DNA of 64,000 bases from Bryoerythrophyllum caledonicum. Taxonomy: Eukaryota; Streptophyta; Bryopsida; Pottiales; Pottiaceae. Of the stretch, positions 11,628 through 22,035 are shown in pieces. The translations under genes were made by a program, and so were the position numbers. The notes under the pieces were generated by a model that saw nothing but the letters and a program-made list of their open reading frames with translations, was not told the DNA's origin and ran no database searches. The first letter of the stretch is position 1. Each line of letters opens with the position of its first letter. The stretch covers positions 8,725,560 through 8,789,559 of the forward strand of contig OZ020525.1 of the NCBI GenBank assembly GCA_963971425.1. The letters run 5' to 3'.

Positions 11628-12638
11628 ATGATGGCAATTTCAGATGAAATTCGTGCTCACATCATAGGTTTGAGTGAGGGAGGATTTGCAGGAGTTCAAA
11701 TTGCAGCTATTATTGGAGTTCCTATTAGAACAGTTACAAGGTTAGTAAAAACATTTAGAGAAGATGGAACCTACAAGCGCAAACCTTGCGGTGGAAGTCA
11801 CGCTAAAAAGCTTAGTGATAGAGATGTTCGTAGTATTGTGCATTACTCAAAAATTCATCGTTGCTCTTCACTCTCAGAGATTACCAATGCATGTCCTACT
11901 CAAGTGTGTAGACATACTATTCAAAGGGTCATACATAAAAATGGCATTTTTAGTCGAATTGCAGTCAAAAAATCTTTTTTGACACCTCGTCACATGTCTC
12001 AACGATTAGCTTTTGCTCAGAAGTACCGTGGATGGAGTGCAAAAGAGTGGGAGCGTGTTGTTTGGACAAATGAATCTACTTTTGAAATTAGAAAAAATTC
12101 TCGGCAAATTCATGTTTGGAGAAGTGCATACGAGCATTATTCATCAAGTTGTCTAGCTCCTACTTTTAAAAGTGGAAGGACTTCTTTAATGATTTGGGGC
12201 GCATTGGCCGGAGGACAAAAGTCAGAACTTGTCTTTATGCCTAAAGGTCAACGTTCTGCTAAGGATTTTATAGAAGTGGTTTACAATGCCAAATTGGTTC
12301 ATTTCATGGGTCAAATTCCACAAGGAGTGCTTATGGAAGATGGGGCACCCGTCCATAGGAGCAAAATATGTGAAGAATGGAGACAAAGCCACCTTCTCGA
12401 AAAGCTCAACTGGCCTGCGAACTCTCCCGATCTCAATTCAATCGAGAACGTTTGGAGGATGTTAAAAGATGTTGTGCAAGATAGCAAACAATGCCTTAGA
12501 AGCTTAGATGTGTTGAAGGTAGTTCTTGAAAGAGAGTGGAAGTTAGTCAATGGTACAAAGCTCCTTCAACTATGTCATTCTATGCCCTCTAGGTTACTAG
12601 CAGTGATTGACGCTAATGGAGGACATACACGTTGGTAG
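11628..12638 (+). CDS. Tc1/mariner-type transposase, 336 aa, DD34E with the first Asp replaced by Asn
   Basis: The enzyme would bind the terminal repeats and cut and paste the element at TA sites in the nucleus. Residues 5-60 look like a helix-turn-helix (IIGLSEGGFAG...IPIRTVTR-type pattern); 60-120 look like a second DNA-binding domain. The DDE core is recognisable: WTNEST at 145-150, where the family has D in place of N148; MEDGAPVH with D238; and SPDLNSIENVW with E273. The D238-E273 spacing gives 34 intervening residues, the Tc1 pattern. The frame is open throughout and its last codons run into the right inverted repeat. The N148 codon is AAT at 12069-12071, one transition from GAT, so the protein is predicted to be catalytically dead but still DNA-binding. 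The first of two adjacent ATGs was taken as start. Confidence in the family is high; loss of activity is inferred. Confidence 0.92.
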   Translation: MMAISDEIRAHIIGLSEGGFAGVQIAAIIGVPIRTVTRLVKTFREDGTYKRKPCGGSHAKKLSDRDVRSIVHYSKIHRCSSLSEITNACPTQVCRHTIQRVIHKNGIFSRIAVKKSFLTPRHMSQRLAFAQKYRGWSAKEWERVVWTNESTFEIRKNSRQIHVWRSAYEHYSSSCLAPTFKSGRTSLMIWGALAGGQKSELVFMPKGQRSAKDFIEVVYNAKLVHFMGQIPQGVLMEDGAPVHRSKICEEWRQSHLLEKLNWPANSPDLNSIENVWRMLKDVVQDSKQCLRSLDVLKVVLEREWKLVNGTKLLQLCHSMPSRLLAVIDANGGHTRW

Positions 12639-13204
12639 ATATGGAATAACTTTTTTGTGTACATCTTTTGGCTTTGAAATTTATCCCACATGTTACCAGC
12701 GTAGAGATGATCTTGTGCCAAAAATTTCACTATGTATCAACAAAAACTCAATCCTAAGGAGGGCGTCAAAGTTGGAAGTAGTAAAATGGTTTTCCCCTTT
12801 GTTTCTCAAAACTACACATGTTGGTAGATTTGGAATATTATTTTTTGTATGGGTCTTTTGGACTTGAAATTTTCCACACATGCAAACAACATAAAAATGT
12901 TTTTTCTCCAAAAATTTCATGGGCAAAAACAATTTCCTCAATTCTTGGGAGGGTGTCAAAGTTGGCAGCTGTGACACTTTTCTCACAGCTATCCCATGTT
13001 GGTAGATCTTGCATAAGTTTTTTTGTATAAGTCTCCTGGACTTGAAATTTGGTATGCATGTTTTCAACATAAAGATGATGGTGTCTCCAAATTTTCATGG
13101 TAAAATGACAATTTCTCAGCTTTGGGGAGGGTGTCAAAGTTGGCAGCAGTGTAGGACACTATCCCTGGAACTACTAAACGGCCAATTTGAATGTCACCCT
13201 ATTG
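12625..13204 (-). repeat. Right terminal inverted repeat of the mariner element
   Basis: Mirror of 10426-11006. Subrepeats begin with GTTGGTAGAT at 12631, 12820 and 12998, giving spacings of 189 and 178 bp. The transposase stop codon at 12636-12638 lies inside this repeat. Confidence 0.92.
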
Positions 13205-13206
13205 TA

Positions 13207-13659
13207 CAACTTGGTACAATGGGTCTATTCCTCACCAATTAGCGAGTAAATTTAACACTATTTGTCAACTTAGTCACTTTTGGATTGCAAACATAATTAC
13301 ATGTGTACATTTAGTGTAAGGTTTCCCCAACCCCTATACTTGGCTTGACATTGATTGATATTTACCTCATTAAACTGCTCACACAAAGTTCCAACTTGTT
13401 CATATTTAGAGTGAGCTATACATCGTCCCCAAGGGTCAAACTTGGCATAGTAGCGTTGAATATTTATTCGTTTCTAGGCATAGATGTTAAAAAACAAATA
13501 TCCTTGGATTTTTTACGAGGTTAAAAAAATTGATTCCCCAAAATACTGGAACCTAATTTTAGAATGAGTTTTCACTCAATCCAGCCCTCCGGTATGGTAG
13601 TGAGACTAGTAACTATAAGGTGTGTCAACACACCTTATACAAATGTGAACGAGTTAGTG
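13207..13659. other. Spacer without recognisable features
   Basis: Unique-looking AT-rich DNA between the mariner element and a short TTAA element. No gene found. Confidence 0.35.
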
Positions 13660-13874
13660 TTAACCCGTGAAGGACCAAGTGTATGTGCGGGTACAAAAAT
13701 GTTCACTTTGAGTGTAGGTATCTTTCAATCTGTACGGTTATTAATTTTTTACCACATCATCTCATATATGCTTACAAGAAGACCCAACTGTTACATACTC
13801 AAAAAGTTCATCTTGGTAATTTTTATGAACGGGATAGATATTCCTCTAAAATGCCTTGGTCCTTTAGGGGTTAA
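13660..13874. repeat. Short TTAA-family MITE (215 bp)
   Basis: TTAACCCGTGAAGGACCAAG at the left and CCTTGGTCCTTTAGGGGTTAA at the right, with TTAA on both sides. The interior ('TATCTTTCAATCTGTACGG', 'CTCAAAAAGTTCATCTTGG') matches the copies at 16469-16694 and, inverted, 18073-18272. Non-coding. Confidence 0.85.
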
Positions 13875-14520
13875 CTAGCGGAGGCATGGGTGTACCACAA
13901 GAGATTGCTTTGGATGAGGAAAATGTTTGGTGAACCTCAGAGTTGAAAACTGAGGATTTGAGAATTGGTTCCAACTTCCAAATGGCAGAGCAGGAAGGTT
14001 AGTTGCCTTGATGACCCCATCACTTCCCCATTCAAGGAGGCTGTAGTACGGCAATGACCAACTTCTCCGCCCGGGACCCCCCGGGCCTGCGAGCGAGTAC
14101 TTTGGAAGAAAGGCCAGAATCTTAGGGCATTATTAGCGTTTGCTGTTGTAAGGCTTCTTCAGCACAGGCCAGTCCTTGGCTGCTGTCAGATCACACCAGG
14201 TGGTGGACCAAGTGGTAATCAAAAAATCACCCGGGACACTGAGAACCAACACTGAGAACCAACGCTTTCAAGTTGAGCATCCCCACATAAAATCATCCCT
14301 TCCATAGTTGGAATTCACGCAACCTCATGATTGTTGAAATTCTTTTATGGTGGTAGATAAGTAGGAATACATGCCTGTTTCAACATTGTTCTTATTCTCA
14401 TCCTCATCATTTGAATGGATTTATGGTTCTTTCTTGCTACATTTTGGGCCATGATCCACTTTACTTTTCCTGATTAATGTTTCCACCTCACAATGCTCTC
14501 ATTTGTACTGCTCGAAGTAT
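13875..14520. other. No recognisable gene
   Basis: Mixed-composition DNA with one GC-rich patch near 14070-14095 (a CCCGGG-type palindrome) and a tandem 'CACTGAGAACCAA' near 14240. Nothing supports a gene. Confidence 0.3.
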
Positions 14521-14612
14521 TTAACCTACAAAGAACCATTTGCCCCTTGGGGAATTGTGACATTTTGGATAGGTCCTAATGGTGTCAATTTGATTTTTAA
14601 AATCAGATTTTT
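14521..14612. repeat. TTAA-family left-end fragment
   Basis: TTAACCTACAAAG followed by 'CCCCTTGGGGAATTGTGAC' and 'TCCTAATGGTGTCAATTTGA', matching the left ends of the long-form elements. It is cut off where the microsatellite begins. Confidence 0.55.
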
Positions 14613-14620
14613 TCTTCAAT

Positions 14621-14916
14621 TTGTTTGGTTTTGTTTGGTTTTGTTTGGTTTTGTTTGGTTTTGTTTGGTTTTGTTTTGTTTTGTTTTGTTTTGTTTTGTT
14701 TTGTTTTGTTTTGTTTTGTTTTGTTTTGTTTTGTTTTGTTTTGTTTTGTTTTGTTTTGTTTTGTTTTGTTTTGTTTTGTTTTGTTTTGTTTTGTTTTGTT
14801 TTGTTTTGTTTTGTTTTGTTTTGTTTTGTTTTGTTTTGTTTTGTTTTGTTTTGTTTTGTTTTGTTTTGTTTTGTTTTGTTTTGTTTTGTTTTGTTTTGTT
14901 TTGTTTTGTTTTGTTT
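14621..14916. repeat. (TTTTG)n microsatellite, about 295 bp
   Basis: Five copies of a 10-mer TTTGGTTTTG-type unit (14621-14671) grade into about 48 perfect TTTTG units. Long frames on both strands here (FCFVL and NKTKQ repeats) are artefacts of a 5-bp period, not genes. Confidence 0.97.
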
Positions 14917-16096
14917 TTGGCACGTTGGTAGTTTTTTTGGTGGGAACACTTTGCTTTGTACAGCAACCCTTCAAGAAATAATTATGCTTTCTTGAGTGGA
15001 ATGTAATTGACCTTGGGCACCTTTGGATTTGTTTGCTACACCCTCTTCACCCTTAATGCCTAACAATCATATATGGGTTGTTTTGGTGCAAGCACTACAG
15101 GCCACCTCAATGGAAAAATACACCATGACTTAGAGGTGGAGGAAGATGGGCATCTATTAAGACATCACCGTGATAATTTGTGCAAGCATCAACAAGATGA
15201 TGTGATTTCCGTGAAGTGGAATTTTAAGATTTTTATGTTGTAATATACCCAGTGTGTAGATGTTATTTTGGGTGATCTAATGCAGTTGTAGATTCTCTCC
15301 GGCCAGAATACCTCATCGGCCTTAAGAGTTAACAATCTCTGATGGAGTTCATTTTTCTCTCTCATCTTACATGTATTTTTTGGTCATAAAATAAACAAAC
15401 TGAAACAAAGACTTGGCCACATCATTAATTGGAGGCAAAACATGAAAGTCACATGATTTACAGGACTCTCTGCCAGAAGAGTTGGTTTTTTGTCTCTGCA
15501 GAGTGGACGATATTGGGATGTGGAGCCAACCAAACAGAAATGAGAGCATGGGGAAGTTCATCTGTCTACTAATTGGTATGGTCAAAACGGTATTGATTTT
15601 TGCAAGTGGTTGATTACGTAAGCGATAACAGAACTCCTTCTGCAACAAGGAGTGGAACCCAGGCAGTGTCTGACTTATTAGCATGCTGTAAGGTAAATAT
15701 ACCACCTGGCAGCATCTGCAACCCTACTCACACAATATACACCCAATAGGCGGTCCCTTGAGTTAATTTCCCACACCCTCCCTAAATTACATCACATCCT
15801 CTTTTGGCCCTAGTGATTTGTTTTCTTGCTGGCACTGTTTGTGGAACACCCAAGTGTTATTTGGAATAGTAAACTTATCTGTTCCAAAACGATTTGGTAT
15901 ATCATACCTGTAGCACCAACATGAATTGACCTTTTTACATTGTTTGTAAATAATTTCTGCAGAGCATGTGGGGGATATTTCATAAAATTAATAATAAGTC
16001 AATGCCATTGAATAAGGAGATGCAACTCTTTGACCTTTCTTCCAGGCTGGATTACAATATGGCTCCCATCCATCAATACAAAATGGCATACCTTGT
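14917..16096. other. No recognisable gene
   Basis: Mixed-composition sequence. A minus-strand frame of 112 codons at 15367-15705 has no features I recognise. No terminal repeats found. Confidence 0.3.
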
Positions 16097-16099
16097 CAT

Positions 16100-16209
16100 T
16101 TAGGATTCCAAGTAGACTTTCCTCTGTTAAAAAAAAAAAAAAACACATGGGTTAGGATTCCAAGTAGACTTCCCTCTATTAAAAAAAAAAACAAAAAACA
16201 CATGGGTTA
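16100..16209. repeat. Tandem duplication of a roughly 54-bp unit
   Basis: Two consecutive copies of 'TTAGGATTCCAAGTAGACTT' plus CCTCT.TT, an A-run and CACATGGG, starting at 16100 and 16152. They differ mainly in A-run length. Probably slippage or a local duplication. Confidence 0.85.
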
Positions 16210-16468
16210 TAGCAGCCGCACTGTAAACGGGAACTGGCACACCAATGGGAGGTTCTTCACACCAACCTCTCCATTGCAGACCAAATTCTCAAGCCAAAGC
16301 CTATCGTTCCTACAAATCTTGGCCTTTCCTTGGTAAGATAATGTGAGTTTTGCATACTATCGAAATGACACTTGATTGTGGGAGTTGCTAAATGTGGGGT
16401 GCCTGAATCTTAATATGCTATGGGAGGGGCAAAAATTGTCAAAATGTTCTTGAAAACAATTCACCAAG

Positions 16469-16694
16469 TTAACCCCTGAAGGACCCAGTGTACCTACGGA
16501 GTACCAAAAAAAACATTTTGATTGCAATTACCTTTCAAGGCATACGGTCAAAATTCACAATTTCTTTTTATCACAACATCTCATATAAGTTTAGAAGAAG
16601 ATCCTACAGTTGAAATCTCAAAAAGTTCACCTTGGCATGTTTTAATTGATGGAGTAGAGATTCTTGTGAAAGCCCTTGGTCCTTTAGGGGTTAA
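16469..16694. repeat. Short TTAA-family MITE (226 bp)
   Basis: TTAACCCCTGAAGGACCCAG at the left and CCTTGGTCCTTTAGGGGTTAA at the right, TTAA on both sides. Interior as in 13660-13874. Non-coding. Confidence 0.87.
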
Positions 16695-17215
16695 ATAATA
16701 TGACTTGACCAATTTATGTCTATCAGATACAAGCGTTAAATTTGTGTTCAACTAAAATGTGGAAGAATCCTAAATTTGTCTTACACATGGGTGAATGATC
16801 ATCTCACTATTTTTCATATTTAAATTACATTGCACATTGTTATACTCTATAAAAGTCATAGTATTGGGTTCCCCACCTTTTTTTTTGGTTTTGACACAAG
16901 CAAAGAGAACCTTTACTGCAAAGGGAAAGGGAAGAACAACCAGAGGCCAAGGCAGACCTCGCCAGGACCGGCGAGACCGGTTAAGCACCCAGGCCACCAT
17001 CAAATGTTAGTCAAAGGGTTAGACCTAGTGTTAATACTAAGAGAGCTAGGGACCAAATTCCATCTCGGTCTCTCATCGACCCACGAAGCAAGGACATCGT
17101 TACAACACTAGAGATCCTTGAAACGCTTAGAAAACTTTGAATTCTTCTCAGGAGCCAGGGAGTTCCTAGACTGCGCTTTAGACCACGCGACACGCCCGTA
17201 GTCAATAAGCCCAAG

Positions 17216-17539
17216 CTAGACTTTAGTTCTCAACTTCTGTCTGGTCCACTTGGTGTTGTTGAACGTGGTATCATTCCTTTCACACCAAAGTTGCCACATA
17301 ATAATCCCTCTCAACAACAGCCAAATCCTGCTAATCCGGGTAAAACGCTTCGGGATCCGATGCTCGAAGATCCCTTGCAACCACAAAGGGGAAAAGGAAT
17401 GAGGCTGCAGGTTGTCATTAGGGTCGTCAGAATCCCTCACAGCGGCCTGCGACACCTCGGCACTATCAGGGCAGGCACCCACATCCTCACCGCGAACCAA
17501 ACTGGGGCGGACAACCTGAACGTTGAACTGCTGCAACAA
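17216..17539 (-). pseudogene. Fragment of a LINE reverse-transcriptase ORF2 C-terminus
   Basis: The translated segment holds the block 'RISRIWLLLRGIIMWQLW' followed by CERNDTTFNNTKW and QKL. This I..W.IW..RND..FNN..W pattern sits downstream of the zinc-binding domain in many plant and algal LINEs. No reverse-transcriptase core is present; the flanking 17000-17215 and 17540-17640 look like out-of-frame continuations. It is a 5'-truncated, decayed retrocopy. A related fragment lies at 56540-56990 on the other strand. Confidence 0.65.
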
Positions 17540-17851
17540 AGGTTTCCGTCTAGGAACCCCGTCCTGTTACGCCGGTTCCCCACCTTTGAACAAATTTGTA
17601 AGTCAGTAGTACGGCATTGTTGATACATACACTTATTGTCAACAAATACGCGGACCCTCTTCGTTGGTCAAGCGTGTACTCTTGAAGAGTGTACTGCTCT
17701 CTTTCAGCATCAACGATGCATGTGACTCCAGCAAATCCAAATGACTCTGCACAAATGGTAACAGAGTTACAGCCTTACAGGCTTGTTGCAAGGACATACT
17801 TTTATAAACACTCTTTCTACACTTGGACTGTGAAATTCACGGTTTGCTAGA

Positions 17852-18058
17852 TTATTCTGGAAATTTCTCTGGCTTAATGGCAATTAAATTCTCAAAATCT
17901 CCCTCGTCCTTGCACACGGTGGGTGAAGATTGGTTGATTATGTGATATACCGTGAAATGATAATGAGTTGCATCAAAGTCCTTCATCAAGTACTCACTGA
18001 TCAGGTGGCCTTTCGAATCCGTGAAGAAGCCACTTCTGGCAAGGAAGATGTTGCCACT
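17852..18058 (-). CDS. Possible host exon fragment, unidentified
   Basis: I do not recognise the protein. The frame contains 'GNIFLARSGFFTDSKGHLIS' and then a segment rich in Asp/His/Tyr, with composition like a folded protein rather than an element remnant. A plausible acceptor (CAAATTAG) lies just upstream at about 18056 on the minus strand, and a TTAA-family MITE ends 15 bp beyond. Downstream (17650-17800) a second frame also looks coding, so a frameshift or intron may separate them. It could equally be part of an unrecognised element. Confidence 0.3.
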   Translation of the reverse strand, partial: SGNIFLARSGFFTDSKGHLISEYLMKDFDATHYHFTVYHIINQSSPTVCKDEGDFENLIAIKPEKFPE

Positions 18059-18072
18059 AATTTGAAAAGCTT

Positions 18073-18272
18073 TTAACCCCCCAAGGACCAAGGCATTTCA
18101 AAACTGCCAACATATTCTTTTTTAGAATGTAATCACAGGATCTTCTTCTACACTTATATTAGATGATGGGATAAAAAAATTGTGAACTTTGACCGTACAT
18201 AATGAAAGATAATTGTAATCAAAGTGAAAAAAAATTGTTTCCCAAATGGACACTTGGTCCTTTAGGGGTATA
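18073..18272. repeat. Short TTAA-family MITE (about 200 bp), inverted
   Basis: TTAACCCCCCAAGGACCAAG at the left; GGTCCTTTAGGGG then TATA (a mutated TTAA) at the right. The interior is the reverse complement of the copies at 13.7 and 16.5 kb. Confidence 0.82.
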
Positions 18273-19359
18273 TGTTAGCCGTATTCCTTGAAGAATTTTA
18301 CAAGGAAACAAAGATGGAGGAAAGTGGCACGAATACAATGTTTGTTTGTTCCCTCGAGACATGTGTCGACAAGACATAGGTTAGTAGAGTAGTATATATC
18401 CCCCTTTCAAGGATAAACACTTTTCAAACTAGTAATGAGTACCAATAACCATTGTCTGCATTGATTCTCTTTCAATAGTGCTCTCAAAGCACTCTCTTGT
18501 TTGTCAGGAATTAAAATTAGCAAGGGCCGACATTTTTACTAAGTCGTACTAATTTCCAATCGATGATGTCCTAGTTGCCATGTTGTGATTGACGTACTAT
18601 AAGTCCTTTGCAAATGAAGCAAATATGAGTAGACACGTGTCACTTACCAACCCCTAAGTCTTACATGGCACTAACTTTACACTAGGAAAAAAAATATCAC
18701 TCTCACTAAATTTCCTCCCTTACTCTAAATTTTACAAATTTTCTTATTTTTGTCACTATGATGGGGTCTACTAAGAGCAATCTACATTTTTTGAGTGTCT
18801 CTATTCACCCCTAAAAGCCCAAGCATCCACGTATTGGAATATTAACAATATCTTTCATTCTTAGTTTTCCATTCAAATCCATATCTTTCATCCATCCATT
18901 TCTCAAAAAATTAATATTTTATTGTGACTTACATGAGGTCAAATATTTTAATAAGTTTTGGTGGTTAGATAAATCTAATTTTGAATTGGATATTTCCATT
19001 TTTAATATGGATATCTAGGGCTTAACATGAGACACTTTAACCAATAAAGCCCTAAAATATCGAGGTTGGTTCTTGCAAATCTTGGTGAGCCTTCTACAAT
19101 TGCAATTTCTATCTTTAAATTTTATTTAAAAAAAATATATGCAGGAAAGTATGATTTTTTTGAAAATGAATTTTTTTTTTCTCATAAGACCCATGGGAAT
19201 AATATCACAATATCATAAGTTTGGTCTTCTTTATTTTTGTGTAGCAAATTAGGTTTAGGGCTTGTGATATTAGAGTGAGATGGAGCCATTTTTAAAGAAT
19301 TGCAAAATTATTGATGCTATTGTAAATTGTGATTTTTATTTGAAGAAGAAAGTAGTTGT
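18273..19359. other. AT-rich non-coding DNA
   Basis: No gene. Near 18803 a lone terminus-like string (TTCACCCCTAAAAGCCCAAG) suggests another decayed TTAA-family end. The remainder is AT-rich with homopolymer runs. Confidence 0.4.
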
Positions 19360-19720
19360 GTTGTGGGGCAGCTCGGCTTGGCTTCCAATCACAAGATAAT
19401 GACCGACTTACGCATCCTTAGTGTTGATATTGCGGCGGATAGTACTGATGAATATATTTGTATAATTGAATCAATTGCCACTGAGAATTTGAAAAGGTTT
19501 GTTACTGCTGCAATGGAAATTTGTAGGCCAAAATATTTGAGACAATCCATGGTTGAAAATGTATTACATTAATTGCAAGTGAATGAACTTCAAGGATTTC
19601 CACATATATAATCCTATTAGTTGCACTCATTGGATCATGAAGACTTGCTTGGTTGGTTGGCAAGGATATACCAAATCAAGGATAGGTATGGGAGTTTGAA
19701 ACTCCCACTTGGTTGCCCCT
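19360..19720 (+). pseudogene. PIF/Harbinger transposase fragment (plant transposon-protein type)
   Basis: The frame 19363-19572 reads a block around RILSVDIAADSTDEYICI, ESIATENLKRFV and RPKYLRQ. This matches the start of the nuclease domain of plant Harbinger-type proteins (family pattern LAYG.AADATDEY, ESTA...L.RF, YLR.P). After a stop at 19570, recognisable pieces continue: a 'LQVNELQGFP' segment where the family has the ERGFPGMLGSIDCMHW block, then a 'YQIKDRYGSLKLPL' segment. The catalytic DDE residues are absent or mutated and only about 110 residues survive. A short, degenerate fragment with no detectable terminal repeats. Confidence 0.72.
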
Positions 19721-21336
19721 ACCAAAAAAAAATTAGCTAAAATTGTGCTTTTTAAGTTTAGATAACCAGCAAAGTAGTTAGTATTGCATAGAACTAAATT
19801 GTATAGCAAATAGTGAAATTAGGAAAATGCTTAACTAGTTAATTAGTGTTAGAGTGGTGATAAAACCGGGTCTTAAAACAACCAAATTTTATGACCGGAA
19901 AAATTAAAAGAAAATATCCGGGAAAGTCTCCGGGACAAAGATTCAAATCACCACTTAAGGCTAAATTAGCTAGTTAAGTCTTCATTAAGTAGATAGACTA
20001 TTTATTAGTTTTCTTTCTAGTTTAATTGATTAGGTTTCCTTTTTAGTTTAAGTGTTGTTGAAAACTTAAATTCTTATTCAAAAGAAAAGAAGTTTAATTT
20101 TATATGAAAGAAAAAGATAAAAAGGAGAAAAAAAAAAAAAGAAAAAAAGAAAAAAAAAAAAGAAAAAATAGAAAAATAGAAAATTAAAATTAAAATTATA
20201 ATTAAAGGCCTGATATCCATGCTGAACCCGGGTATTGACCAGGTACGAGCTAGGTACCGAGCAGAGCTTGGATACCAACATGGTTCCGGGCCGAGCTGGG
20301 GTACCAGGCGGGTACGGCGAGGAGAGAGAACAGAGACTCGGGTGCGAGAGGGAGTACTGCTGCGAGGGAAGAGGACAATGCACCGGAGAGGAGAGGTATG
20401 TACTACTCGAATACTGCAACAAGAAGAGAAGAAGGAAAAGAAGAATGAGGGGGAGGAAAAAGGAGAAGGATGTGATCAAAAGGACGAAGATGGCCATCAC
20501 GAAGAGGACGGTTTGTCGAGGAAAGAAATGAGAGTTGCAGCCACCTAGGGTTTGAATTTGCAACCTAGGGTTTGAAGTTATAAACTAGGGTTTGTGGAAG
20601 ATAGCGACGAAGGGGTTTTAGACACAATAGAGGTGGCGATTTCTAGGCGTGGAGGCGGTGCAAGGAGGTTCACAACGGCGGCGAGAAGATTAAGAGACTA
20701 AACAACGATTGCAAGGAGGTTGCGGGTGCAACAAAGAGGTGGCAAGAATTAAAAACAAGGTGATTCATGTCAATTGATGGATTTTCTTATTTGTTCAACT
20801 TCCTTGTTTGTAAGATCTCTTCTCATTTTCCTTTTCCCGAGGTGAATTCCAGTTGCTTTCTTTCCGGTCTAGAGAAAAGTCTCCTGGAAACTTTATACCA
20901 TTATATATTTTTCAGTCTTAGACCTTGTACGTCCTAGAATCTTGAATTCTTGCTACTCGTGCGTCTACTCTTTGTCCCATTATATATTTTTCATTGTCCC
21001 GGCCTTGTGGCAAGTCTTCTTTTGTGTTTTCCCTATTCTTCCGCTTTCCCTAGTCTTGCCTAAATTTTTTGTCTTCTTTCCGATCTCTCCGGTCTCCCGG
21101 AAAACCCCCTTCCAAAATTCTTGTTCTCCTAGCATAATTCATCTCTTTTGCTTGAAGTGGTGAATTGTTATTTTGTTTTGTTAGTCGTGTTTCTAGATAT
21201 GTGAGATGCCTACATCCACATTAATCTTTAGAAAGTACACCGGTTGTCCGGTATACTTGTGTTTTCTGGGCCAGACCAGAAATTGTGATAAGTTGGTAGG
21301 ATGATTGGTGGAAGTACAGGCACATCCCGGAGTTAG
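19721..21336. other. Non-coding; purine tract and probable 5' part of unit epsilon
   Basis: 20085-20175 is a purine-rich run (A with G). From about 19860 the sequence changes to the CCGG-rich style typical of the single-gene units further right ('AAAACCGGG', 'TCTCCGGGAC'), so the leader of unit epsilon may start here. I could not identify its terminal TG. Frames on both strands at 20219-20550 are shadows of low-complexity DNA. Confidence 0.35.
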
Positions 21337-22035
21337 TTGATCCCAGACAACATGACTCCACCGGTAACGTTGAAGCTCTCCAAGATTGATCCTAACAAGT
21401 TGGAGGGGACGGAGCAAGGAGGAGAGTTGGAGGAAGACCTCACCCGGATGGGTTGCATGGGATTATACGAGAAACCTTGGGTCTTCCAAAAGGGATATGC
21501 GGCTTCAGAGTTGCAACCTCCCGAGACATCCCGTGGAGTCTATCGGCTAACCCTCCAACATGGACGGGAGAAGTTTGGCGTAATGTGTACTCCTTTCAAG
21601 AAGAGAAGGGATAAATGCCTGGGGTCAACCAGGAGTTGCTGGATAAGCACTTATCAAACTCCTACGACGTATCGGAGTGCTACTGGAGTGATCAATTCAC
21701 GAATAACCGATTGAGGAGGGTGGTTGAGTTTCTAAATCCAATCTCCCACCCCAATCGACGTGAAAGAATCATAGCACGGCTGGCCACGACCTACATACAT
21801 GGATTCTTTGATGATTCCTTCCCGGACTGGGGATTTTTGTTAGAAGAAGCGTTTTTGCCACAACTTTGGGCAATTCAACAAGGTGGATGTTCCAAGACTT
21901 TCTTGACTCTATACCTCATGTATTTATATGAATATTATGACTATCTAGAATCGGAAGAAAAGAGGACTTTGAGGCAAGGGATGATTTCTCAGGACCATGC
22001 TTCCCGGGCCTTTCCCCAACATACTGAAGTATGGT
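21337..22035 (+). pseudogene. Unit epsilon gene, N-terminal part (MGC-domain family)
   Basis: First part of an unrecognised protein family found five times in this window. Block 1 'RMGCMGLYEKPWVF' is read in one frame; block 2 'WRNVYSFQ', block 3 'FLNPISHP' and block 4 'LYEYYDYLE' in another. So there is at least one frameshift near 21560-21600, plus a TAA just before 21615. The frame is then interrupted at 22035 by unit delta. It resumes in the same frame at 25844 after a repeated ATGGT, which shows the gene was once continuous. Function unknown; a structural Gag-like role is only a guess, as no zinc knuckle or catalytic motif is visible. Confidence 0.7.

Larger units (their letters stand above)
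10426..13204 (+). mobile_element. Complete Tc1/mariner-type transposon with long terminal inverted repeats
   Basis: The 2,779-bp unit starts CAATAGGGTGACATTC and ends with its complement. It is flanked by TA at 10424-10425 and 13205-13206, the target duplication expected for IS630-Tc1-mariner. The two ends are near-identical inverted repeats of about 580 bp, and a single transposase gene lies between them. The few differences between the arms and the unbroken transposase frame suggest recent insertion. However, the transposase has lost its first catalytic Asp, so this copy probably could not move itself. Confidence 0.93.

Noticed and set aside
14503..14995. Long open frames on both strands (FCFVL and NKTKQ repeats)
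   Set aside because: A pure 5-bp repeat without stops is open in every frame; not a gene.
20219..20563. Frames on both strands rich in Arg/Glu or Phe/Leu
   Set aside because: Produced by purine-rich DNA; no conserved motif.
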